A stretch of 12,433 nucleotides of DNA, from contig JAITES010000049.1 in NCBI GenBank assembly GCA_031281925.1, forward strand, positions 1-12,433. The letters run 5' to 3'. The translations under genes were made by a program, and so were the position numbers. The notes under the pieces were generated by a model that ran no database searches, was not told where the DNA came from, and saw only the letters and a list, made by a program, of their open reading frames with translations. Numbering within the stretch: the first letter of the stretch is position 1; each line of letters starts with the position of its first letter. The stretch is from Treponema sp. (GTDB taxonomy: Bacteria > Spirochaetota > Spirochaetia > Treponematales > Breznakiellaceae). Of this stretch, positions 7,028 to 12,433 are shown piece after piece.

Positions 7028-7300
7028 TTGGCGGCTAAAAAGAGTTCTGCTGAAAAGCGTCACCGGCAAAGCGAGGAACGCCGGCTCAGGAACAAGGCGG
7101 TAAAAAGCGCCGTCAGGACGAGTGTAAAAAAGTTCGTGGCTTCCGCCCGGAAGAAAGATACGGGGGAGGCTGAAGCGGCATTGAAGGATATGATCAAGCG
7201 GATCGATACTGCTGCCGGGAAAGGCATTATCAAGAAGAATTCGGCTGCCCGCAAGAAATCCAGAATGCAGCGGCTTTTTAATTCCATCAAGACAGCATAA
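7028..7300 (+). CDS. rpsT: 30S ribosomal protein S20
   Basis: S20 binds 16S rRNA early in assembly of the small subunit. The 90-residue product is close to the usual 86-90 and is very basic, with helices rich in Lys/Arg and the signature AAGKGIIKKNSAARKKSRM near the C-terminus. I chose TTG at 7028 as start because it gives the family N-terminus (MAAKKSSAEKR) and follows a G-rich ribosome binding site (7018-7022) by five bases. The upstream TTG at 7016 would add four foreign residues and place the ribosome binding site inside the gene. E. coli rpsT also begins with UUG, where the weak start is part of S20 self-control; the same may hold here (inference). It lies 18 bases before the HU gene and probably shares its transcript. 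Confidence 0.96.
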   Translation: MAAKKSSAEKRHRQSEERRLRNKAVKSAVRTSVKKFVASARKKDTGEAEAALKDMIKRIDTAAGKGIIKKNSAARKKSRMQRLFNSIKTA

Positions 7301-7318
7301 TATCCACCGGGGGCCTCT

Positions 7319-7750
7319 GTGGCGGCGGGAAAGTATACCAAAGCGGAAATTGTCGATTCAATTTATGACAAGACCGGTATAAACCGCAACGAGATACGAA
7401 ACGTCATTGATCTTTTCATTAATGAAGTAAAAGAGGCTCTCGCTCAGCGCCGGGTAATTGAGTTACGGAAATTCGGTACTTTTGAAATCAAGGTGCGCAA
7501 GGGCCGTAAGGAAGCGAGAAATCCCAAAACCGGAGAGCTTTTTACCGTTCATTCTCATGGCATTGTTTCTTTCAGGCCCGGGCAGGAATTGAAGCAGGAG
7601 GTGTGGAATTTGGCGGGCGAGTATCCTGACGGCGCTTCCACGGCTTCGTTGGCGGCCGCGGAGCCGGTTTTGGATTATGTCTCCTCCGGATCCGCTCCAG
7701 AAAGACAGGAGCGGGACCATTCGGATAAAGCCAAAAATGCACGCCGGTAA
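7319..7750 (+). CDS. hup: HU/IHF-family DNA-binding protein with C-terminal tail
   Basis: HU-type proteins bend DNA as dimers and organise the nucleoid. Residues 1-98 form a full HU/IHF core: helical N-terminus (YTKAEIVDSIYDKTG), the strand ELRKFGTFEIKVRKGRK, and the DNA-intercalating arm with ARNPKTGE (Pro69), ending in SFRPGQELK. The start is GTG with a G-rich ribosome binding site (7308-7312). Unlike the usual length of about 90-100, there is an extra tail of about 45 residues (99-143), first acidic and Ala/Ser-rich, then charged and ending in KAKNARR, likely disordered. The gene overlaps lnt by 14 bases if lnt starts at 7737. The symbol is assigned by family only; IHF-like naming is also possible. 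Confidence 0.93.
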   Translation: MAAGKYTKAEIVDSIYDKTGINRNEIRNVIDLFINEVKEALAQRRVIELRKFGTFEIKVRKGRKEARNPKTGELFTVHSHGIVSFRPGQELKQEVWNLAGEYPDGASTASLAAAEPVLDYVSSGSAPERQERDHSDKAKNARR

Positions 7751-9416
7751 AAGACATAGTTTCCTTATAGTCCAGCTTGTCAATCTGGCGCTTATGATCG
7801 CCGCTTCTCTCCTTTTTGCGGCGTCATTCCCCAATCTTATCGTCGAAAAGGGCATCCCCCTTTTGGCCTGGATTGCCTATGTGCCGGTTTTTCTTCTGAT
7901 AAGCCGGGTAGGGCTGGGCGCCGCCATCCTCTGGGGCGCTCTCTACGGTTACAGCGCCTACGGTCTCTTTAATTACTGGCTCAGCGTCTTTCATCCCCTG
8001 GCAGGGCTTATCGTGGGGCTCATATACCTGGTGTATCTGGCCCTGCTCTTTGGTTTTCTCAAGCTGGCGGAGATGATTTTTGACAAAAAAGCCTGGCTTG
8101 TCCAGTTTTTTATCTGGCTTGCCTATGAATACCTGCGGACAAAAGGCTTTTTGGGCTATTCTTACGGCATCACAGGCTACTCCCAGTGGACCCTCATCCC
8201 CCTGATTCAGATTGCCTCTGTCTTTGGGGTCTGGGCTGTCTCCGCTTTGGTGGTTTTCCCCTCCGTGTGGCTGGGCGGAGCCCTTAAAAACTGGAATTTT
8301 GAAGGCGGTTTTGCCGGATTTTGCGGTTCCCTTCAGAAATTTTTCTTCCGGGAATGGATTTCCGCTTCTCTGTGGGTCCTGCTCCTTGCGGCGGCCCTGG
8401 TCTACGGTTTTACGAAACCCACGGATTTTTCATCGTATCCTCACGTCAATATTGCGCTGGTGCAGCATAACACCGATCCCTGGCGGGGCGGCATTGAAGA
8501 GTACAGGCAGAACTATCAGGTTCTCCGCCGCCTTTCCGATGAGGCCCTCTCCGCGGAACCGAAGCCCGACCTTGTGGTATGGTCGGAAACCGCCTTTGTC
8601 CCCCGGATCTACTGGCACGAAACCTACAGGGACGATCCCTCTTCCTGGGATCTGATAAAAGAACTCCTGAATTATCTTGCAAAGCAGGATGTTCCCTTCC
8701 TTATCGGCAATGACGATGCGGTTAAGGATCCCGTACTCAACCCCAGGGCGGAAGAGGACTACCGGGTGGATTACAACGGAGTGCTCCTCTTTGAGGAGGG
8801 GAAGCTTACCACACGTTACCGGAAACTCCATCTGGTGCCCTTTACCGAGCATTTTCCCTATGAAAGGCAGCTCCCCTGGATCTACAATGCCCTGCTCAAT
8901 GCCGATACCCATTTCTGGGAGAAGGGGAAAGAGGCCACGGTTTTTTCCATCCCCGCAAGAGGAGAGAGACCGGGCTTTACCTTTTCAAGCCCGATCTGTT
9001 TTGAGGATACCTTCGGTTATCTCTCCCGGCTTTTTGTGCGGGGCGGCGCGGATCTAATCGTAAATCTCTCCAACGACGCATGGTCCGCCAGCCTTCCGGC
9101 CCAGAACCAGCATCTTTCCATGGCGGTGTTCCGGGCGGTGGAAAACCGGCGTTCCATGGCCCGTTCAACCGCTTCCGGCCAGACCTGCGGCCTGGATCCT
9201 TCGGGCAGAATCCTGGCAATGGCGCCTCCCTTTGAAGAAGCCTGGGTTACCGTTTCCCTGCCCCTGGTCAATGACAAAGACACTTTCTATACCCTGTACG
9301 GGGACTATTTGGGAATCTTTTTTACGTGTATGGCCCTGATCCTGTTGACCATCGGACTGTTTCGTCGTATACTGTCTTTAATACGAAAAATCTTTCCTTC
9401 TCACGATCTTATGTAA
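7737..9416 (+). CDS. lnt: Apolipoprotein N-acyltransferase
   Basis: Lnt is the inner-membrane enzyme that adds the third acyl chain to the N-terminal cysteine of lipoproteins, using a phospholipid donor. The 559-residue product has several N-terminal membrane helices (first about 8-30), a periplasmic nitrilase-like domain, and a last membrane helix near the C-terminus (CMALILLTIGLF). The catalytic triad is complete: Glu284 in VWSETAF, Lys363 in YRKLHLVPFTEHFPYE, and Cys421 in SPICFEDTF, matching Glu267, Lys335 and Cys387 of E. coli. I prefer ATG 7737 (14-base overlap with HU) to the in-frame ATG 7677 (74-base overlap), because it leaves a short basic N-terminus before the first helix; neither start has a strong ribosome binding site. 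Spirochaetes are rich in lipoproteins, which fits a complete Lnt. Confidence 0.95.
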   Translation: MHAGKRHSFLIVQLVNLALMIAASLLFAASFPNLIVEKGIPLLAWIAYVPVFLLISRVGLGAAILWGALYGYSAYGLFNYWLSVFHPLAGLIVGLIYLVYLALLFGFLKLAEMIFDKKAWLVQFFIWLAYEYLRTKGFLGYSYGITGYSQWTLIPLIQIASVFGVWAVSALVVFPSVWLGGALKNWNFEGGFAGFCGSLQKFFFREWISASLWVLLLAAALVYGFTKPTDFSSYPHVNIALVQHNTDPWRGGIEEYRQNYQVLRRLSDEALSAEPKPDLVVWSETAFVPRIYWHETYRDDPSSWDLIKELLNYLAKQDVPFLIGNDDAVKDPVLNPRAEEDYRVDYNGVLLFEEGKLTTRYRKLHLVPFTEHFPYERQLPWIYNALLNADTHFWEKGKEATVFSIPARGERPGFTFSSPICFEDTFGYLSRLFVRGGADLIVNLSNDAWSASLPAQNQHLSMAVFRAVENRRSMARSTASGQTCGLDPSGRILAMAPPFEEAWVTVSLPLVNDKDTFYTLYGDYLGIFFTCMALILLTIGLFRRILSLIRKIFPSHDLM

Positions 9417-9427
9417 GGATGGATGTG

Positions 9428-10135
9428 ATGGATACCCGAAAGAAGATACTCATAGTGGATGATGAAAAGCTCAACCTTGAGTTCTTCGAAGTTATGCTTT
9501 CCAAATTGGGTTTTACAGTTGAAGAGGCGAAGGACGGTGTGGAGGCTCTGGAGAGCCTTAAACGTTTCTATCCGGATCTGATACTTCTCGATAATATTAT
9601 GCCCCGGATGTCCGGCTGGGAACTGACCAAAATTCTGAAAAATGATGAAAAGTACGCTTCGATTCCCATCATCATGTTTTCCGCCCTGGATGATGTAAAG
9701 GACAAGGTTGCCGGTTTTGAACTGGGTATTGACGACTATATCACCAAGCCTTTTAACTTTTCCGAAGTTTTGGCGCGGATCAAGGCGGTATTGCGGAACC
9801 GGGAACTTTTTGCCCAGATTGCGGTGCGGGAATCCAGGCTTTCCCTGGCGGAAGAACTCAATACCGATATAAAAAATGCCCTGGTACGTTTTGTGAAGAG
9901 TATCGACGGCCTTGATGAACTCATCGCCGTAGTAAAAGACGATCCTCTGGCCATAAAGGAAAGGGTAGGGCAGATTTCGGAAAAGACCCTGGCGGTGCGT
10001 AAACATATTGCGGAACTGGACGCGCGGATAGAAAAGACCATCAGTGAGTGGGAGGATCTTAAAAAGAACGAGACCAGCCTTACGGTGCTGGAGACGCAGA
10101 TACGGAAATTCCTCCATCAGGGAGAGGTTCAGTAG
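9428..10135 (+). CDS. Orphan response regulator with helical, non-DNA-binding output
   Basis: The 235-residue protein has a complete CheY-like receiver (about 5-125): acidic pair Asp11-Asp12 in LIVDDEK, phospho-acceptor Asp55 in LILLDNIMP, Ser85 in MFSALDD and Lys107 in YITKPFN. From about 126 to the end it is charged and predicted alpha-helical (coiled-coil style: ELDARIEKTISEWEDLKKN); no DNA-binding, enzymatic or GGDEF/EAL motif is seen. No kinase gene is nearby. ATG 9428 is chosen because AAGGA (9415-9419) lies eight bases upstream and the N-terminus then fits the receiver; the open frame further upstream runs through lnt. It lies 11 bases after lnt and 4 bases before the bactofilin gene. 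I infer a protein-protein output, perhaps on the neighbouring bactofilin. Confidence 0.9.
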   Translation: MDTRKKILIVDDEKLNLEFFEVMLSKLGFTVEEAKDGVEALESLKRFYPDLILLDNIMPRMSGWELTKILKNDEKYASIPIIMFSALDDVKDKVAGFELGIDDYITKPFNFSEVLARIKAVLRNRELFAQIAVRESRLSLAEELNTDIKNALVRFVKSIDGLDELIAVVKDDPLAIKERVGQISEKTLAVRKHIAELDARIEKTISEWEDLKKNETSLTVLETQIRKFLHQGEVQ

Positions 10136-10139
10136 CTTA

Positions 10140-10571
10140 ATGGCAATGACCGAAAAGAAAGACAGAAAAGCTGAAAATTCCCCGGTGGTTATCCTGGGAA
10201 ATACTACCAATTTTGACGGGGTGCTCCGTTTTAAGGAAACATTGCGGATTCAGGGCAAATTCCGGGGGAGTATCGAAGCCACCGGCGCCCTTATTGTGGA
10301 CAAGGGAGCCTATGTGGAGGCAAGCCCCATTTCGGTAAGTTCCCTTACCGTTTATGGGACGGTGATAGGCGCTGTTCATGCGGTTGACAAGATCGATATG
10401 ATGAGCGGCGCGGTGGTACACGGCGATGTAAAGGCGGCCCGGCTTCGCATAGCCGACGGGGTACAGTTTGACGGCCAGTGCAGCATGACCGGCCTGGATC
10501 GGAGTGAGGTAGAAATTTTTTCAAGACCTACGGCAGAAATAAAGACGGAATTGCAGAGAAATCATGGATAA
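10140..10571 (+). CDS. Bactofilin (polymer-forming cytoskeletal protein)
   Basis: Bactofilins polymerise without nucleotide into filaments and in several bacteria, including Leptospira and Helicobacter, affect cell shape or wall enzymes. This 143-residue protein has a short charged tail (1-15), then the right-handed beta-helix core with short repeating strands: FDGVLRFKETLRIQGKFRGS, ALIVDKGAYVEA, LTVYGTVIGAVHAVDKIDMM, GAVVHGDVKAARLRIADG. The C-terminus is a short polar tail. The start at 10140 is chosen by the fit of the tail and by position just after the response regulator stop; an ATG at 10146 is possible. The ribosome binding site is distant (GAGG, 10124-10127). Its last 8 bases overlap the CinA gene. 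Tight packing suggests co-expression with the response regulator. Confidence 0.92.
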   Translation: MAMTEKKDRKAENSPVVILGNTTNFDGVLRFKETLRIQGKFRGSIEATGALIVDKGAYVEASPISVSSLTVYGTVIGAVHAVDKIDMMSGAVVHGDVKAARLRIADGVQFDGQCSMTGLDRSEVEIFSRPTAEIKTELQRNHG

Positions 10572-11049
10572 CGCGGCGGAGCTGGTAAAACGGCTCACTG
10601 CTCTGTCTTTGCGGGCAGTTCTGGCTGAATCCTGTACTGCAGGCCTTGTTGCAAATTTGATTGCGGAAGTTTCCGGAGCCTCAAAGGTGTTCTGGGGTTC
10701 TTTTGTAACGTATACGGTGGAAGCAAAGGCCCGGATGTTGGGCCTTGATATAAAAAAAATCAATGCAAATGGTGCGGTTAGCCGGGAAACAGCCCTGGCC
10801 ATGGCGGAAAGCGCTCTTGCGGAAAGCGGAGCGGATTTGTCCGCGGCGGTAACAGGTCTTGCCGGCCCTGAGGGCGACGGTTCGGCAACACCGGTAGGCA
10901 CCGTATGGATTGCTACTGCCCTGCGGGGCGAGGGAAGCGGGGCTTCGGTTTTCCGTTTTTCCGGAGACCGGAATGTTGTCCGTTCCGCGGCCGCAGAAGA
11001 AGTAATCCGGGCATTGTTGGCTCGAATAAATGCAAAGTTTTGTCCGTAA
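10564..11049 (+). CDS. pncC: CinA C-terminal domain / nicotinamide-nucleotide amidohydrolase
   Basis: The 161-residue protein matches the stand-alone C-terminal domain of CinA, known in other bacteria to deamidate nicotinamide mononucleotide (PncC) and recycle it to NAD. Seen motifs are LAESCTAGL (20-28), GSFVTYTVEAKARMLGL (45-61), GAVSRETALAMAE and AVTGLAGPEGDG, then PVGTVWIA. The N-terminal molybdopterin-binding-like domain of full-length CinA is absent. The ATG overlaps the bactofilin gene by 8 bases; there is no strong ribosome binding site, which suggests translational coupling. The activity is inferred from the family; the bulky residues in SFVTYT differ somewhat from the commoner GGVVAYS form. 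Confidence 0.9.
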   Translation: MDNAAELVKRLTALSLRAVLAESCTAGLVANLIAEVSGASKVFWGSFVTYTVEAKARMLGLDIKKINANGAVSRETALAMAESALAESGADLSAAVTGLAGPEGDGSATPVGTVWIATALRGEGSGASVFRFSGDRNVVRSAAAEEVIRALLARINAKFCP

Positions 11050-11061
11050 AGCAAGAAGCTT

Positions 11062-11095
11062 TATGGGTAGACATTATCTAACAATCCATAGGTGG
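11062..11095 (+). promoter_or_regulatory. Hairpin and ribosome binding site in the rho leader
   Basis: TATGG (11062-11066) pairs with CCATA (11086-11090), and an inner TAGA (11068-11071) with TCTA (11077-11080), leaving a five-base loop. The ribosome binding site AGGTGG (11090-11095) abuts the stem, seven bases before the rho ATG. I see no strong promoter in the 53-base gap, so rho may be read from upstream. The hairpin could tune access to the ribosome binding site. Confidence 0.35.
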
Positions 11096-11102
11096 TTCAT
11101 GA

Positions 11103-12433
11103 ATGGCATTAGTCAGGAGGGGCAGAAAGCCCAAGATTCAAATGAGTGAAGAAATGTTGGATTTTGAACAGGAAAAAGAAGGAACTGCTCAATCAATGAC
11201 GGAATCGCAGGAAGAAAACGACTCCGGCAAGGTTGTAGTCCGCGCTCACCGCGGCTCGGGGCGTTCCCGGCATTACGGTTCCCAGGAGGGAGGGGAAAAT
11301 CAGGCGGCGGCTTTCCAGGGTCAGGCGTCTCAGGCGATGCCCGCGGTAGCGGTTCATCAATCCGCGGCCTCGCCCATGTCCGCGATGCCGCCGGTGCATC
11401 TGCCTTCTATGCCGGATATTTACGGCCGCCCCGAGCCCCGGCCCGGTGAAGATTCCGGCAAACCCCGGCTGGTTATCAATGAATTGATTAGGCTCAACAT
11501 GGTAGACCTCCGGGAGCTTGCCACGGCTTACAACATTTCCCATGAGGACATGGTAGCCCTGAAGAAGCAGGAGATCGTCTTTTCGATTCTCAAGGCCCAT
11601 ACGGAACGGGGAGGCATTATCTATGCCTATGGTTCACTGGAAATCCTTCCCGACGGCTATGGCTTCCTGCGGAGTCCCCAGAATTCCTACCTTCCCGGCC
11701 CCGACGACATCTACATAAGCCCCAGCCAGATCCGGCTCTTTGCCCTTAAGACAGGGGATACGGTCTACGGCCAGATTCGCAGCCCCAAGGAAGGGGAACG
11801 CTTCTTCGCCATGCTCCGGGTGGAGACGGTAAACTACGACGATCCGACGGTGGCCCAGAACCGTATCCCGTTTGACAATCTAACCCCCCTGTACCCCAAC
11901 CAGAAACTCGATCTGGAAACCATCACGGAGGGCGTGTCCGAGCGGATCATCAACCTCTTCTGCCCCATCGGTAAGGGCCAGCGGGCCCTGATAGTGGCTC
12001 CTCCCCGGACGGGCAAGACGATTATGATGCAGAAGATAGCCAACGCAATCACCAAAAATCATCCTGAGGTGTACCTTATCGTGCTCCTCATCGACGAACG
12101 GCCCGAGGAAGTAACCGACATGGAACGGACCGTCCGGGCTGAGGTGATTTCTTCAACCTTCGATGAGCAGGCCACAAGGCATGTACAGGTTACCGAAATG
12201 GTTTTGGAGAAGGCCAAGCGCCTCGTTGAACACAAGAAAGACGTGGTGATCCTCCTTGACTCCATCACCCGGCTGGCCCGGGCCTACAACCAGACCGTGC
12301 CCACCAGCGGCAAGATCCTTTCAGGCGGCGTTGACTCCAATGCCCTCCATAAGCCCAAGCGTTTCTTCGGTGCAGCCAGGAATATTGAGGAAGGCGGCAG
12401 TCTTACGATTATTTCCACAGCGCTCATTGAGAC
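11103..12433 (+). CDS. rho: Transcription termination factor Rho, 3' partial
   Basis: Rho is the hexameric RNA helicase that ends transcription at untranslated RNA. The window holds 443 full codons and cuts the gene. Order of parts: basic start (RRGRKPK, 5-11); low-complexity Gln/Ala/Pro/Met-rich stretch (about 58-118); Rho N-terminal helices (LVINELIRLNMVDLRELA) and RNA-binding fold (GYGFLRSPQNSYLPGPDDIY, about 185-204); ATPase with P-loop APPRTGKT (299-306), LIDERPEE, Walker B VVILLDSITRLARAYN (381-396), and the ring-motif region SGGVDSNALHKPKRFFGAAR (407-426). E. coli has PPKAGKT, so Lys-Ala is Arg-Thr here. ATG 11103 is preferred because AGGTGG (11090-11095) precedes it; the ATG at 11142 is too far from AGGAGG (11115-11120). 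Confidence 0.96.
   Translation, partial: MALVRRGRKPKIQMSEEMLDFEQEKEGTAQSMTESQEENDSGKVVVRAHRGSGRSRHYGSQEGGENQAAAFQGQASQAMPAVAVHQSAASPMSAMPPVHLPSMPDIYGRPEPRPGEDSGKPRLVINELIRLNMVDLRELATAYNISHEDMVALKKQEIVFSILKAHTERGGIIYAYGSLEILPDGYGFLRSPQNSYLPGPDDIYISPSQIRLFALKTGDTVYGQIRSPKEGERFFAMLRVETVNYDDPTVAQNRIPFDNLTPLYPNQKLDLETITEGVSERIINLFCPIGKGQRALIVAPPRTGKTIMMQKIANAITKNHPEVYLIVLLIDERPEEVTDMERTVRAEVISSTFDEQATRHVQVTEMVLEKAKRLVEHKKDVVILLDSITRLARAYNQTVPTSGKILSGGVDSNALHKPKRFFGAARNIEEGGSLTIISTALIE

Noticed and set aside
9326..9427. Upstream ATG for the response regulator inside lnt
   Set aside because: It would add 34 residues with no receiver similarity, while ATG 9428 has a ribosome binding site and a proper receiver N-terminus.
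10044..10139. GTG start that would extend the bactofilin into the response regulator gene
   Set aside because: The added residues do not look like a bactofilin tail and the overlap of 92 bases is unlikely; ATG 10140 fits better.
9401..10210. Minus-strand ORF of 269 codons opposite the response regulator
   Set aside because: It spans the whole receiver gene in antisense, its composition is that of a reverse-complement shadow, and it has no family features.
10521..11054. Minus-strand ORF of 177 codons opposite cinA
   Set aside because: The + strand protein shows all expected amidohydrolase motifs; the antisense reading is low-complexity Ala/Ser/Arg.
1..12433. CRISPR array, transposon ends, tRNA/rRNA genes or integration sites
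   Set aside because: Reading both strands, I saw no regularly spaced repeats, transposase motifs, or tRNA-like cloverleaf segments; gene content is conserved housekeeping.

Overview
The window looks like a piece of a spirochaete chromosome, most likely Treponema or a close relative with fairly GC-rich DNA. The evidence is an archaeal/V-type ATPase (subunits I and K), a Cache-type chemoreceptor, a bactofilin next to an orphan response regulator, and a small-gene order S20 - HU - Lnt - (RR, bactofilin) - CinA - Rho. From memory this order partly resembles the HU/Lnt/CinA/Rho neighbourhood of Treponema pallidum; I could not check that here. All genes supported by the sequence are on the + strand. 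No mobile element, CRISPR array, tRNA or rRNA is visible.

Layout. (1) Positions 1-1889: the 3' part of the V-type ATPase membrane stator gene (subunit I) and the complete proteolipid gene (subunit K). They are separated by a 72-base spacer with two hairpins. (2) Positions about 1893-4182: ispG of the non-mevalonate isoprenoid pathway, directly behind atpK, then an overlapping secreted TPR-like protein. (3) Positions 4183-4394: a 212-base intergenic region with competing inverted repeats and an AT-rich promoter-like stretch. (4) Positions 4395-6593: a methyl-accepting chemotaxis protein with a Cache-like sensor. (5) Positions 6594-6926: a strong promoter-like site, a structured leader and a 56-residue four-cysteine protein too short to be picked up by most ORF cut-offs. 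(6) Positions 7028-11049: rpsT (TTG start), an HU-family protein with a C-terminal tail, lnt, an orphan response regulator, a bactofilin and cinA/pncC. These are packed with short gaps or overlaps and probably share transcripts. (7) Position 11103 to the end: rho, cut off by the window end, with a disordered N-terminal extension.

How the genes fit together. The first block is energy and envelope metabolism: K carries the residues known to bind Na+ in Enterococcus hirae NtpK, which suggests a Na+-coupled rotary ATPase. The second large block combines translation (S20), nucleoid (HU), lipoprotein maturation (Lnt), a cell-shape candidate (bactofilin with its response regulator), NAD salvage (CinA-type amidase) and transcription termination (Rho). 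Most of the window is conserved housekeeping. I found no clear undescribed multi-gene system. The points most worth a second look are the missing normal start codon of ispG, the four-cysteine microprotein with its leader, the response regulator-bactofilin pair, and the low-complexity N-terminus of Rho.
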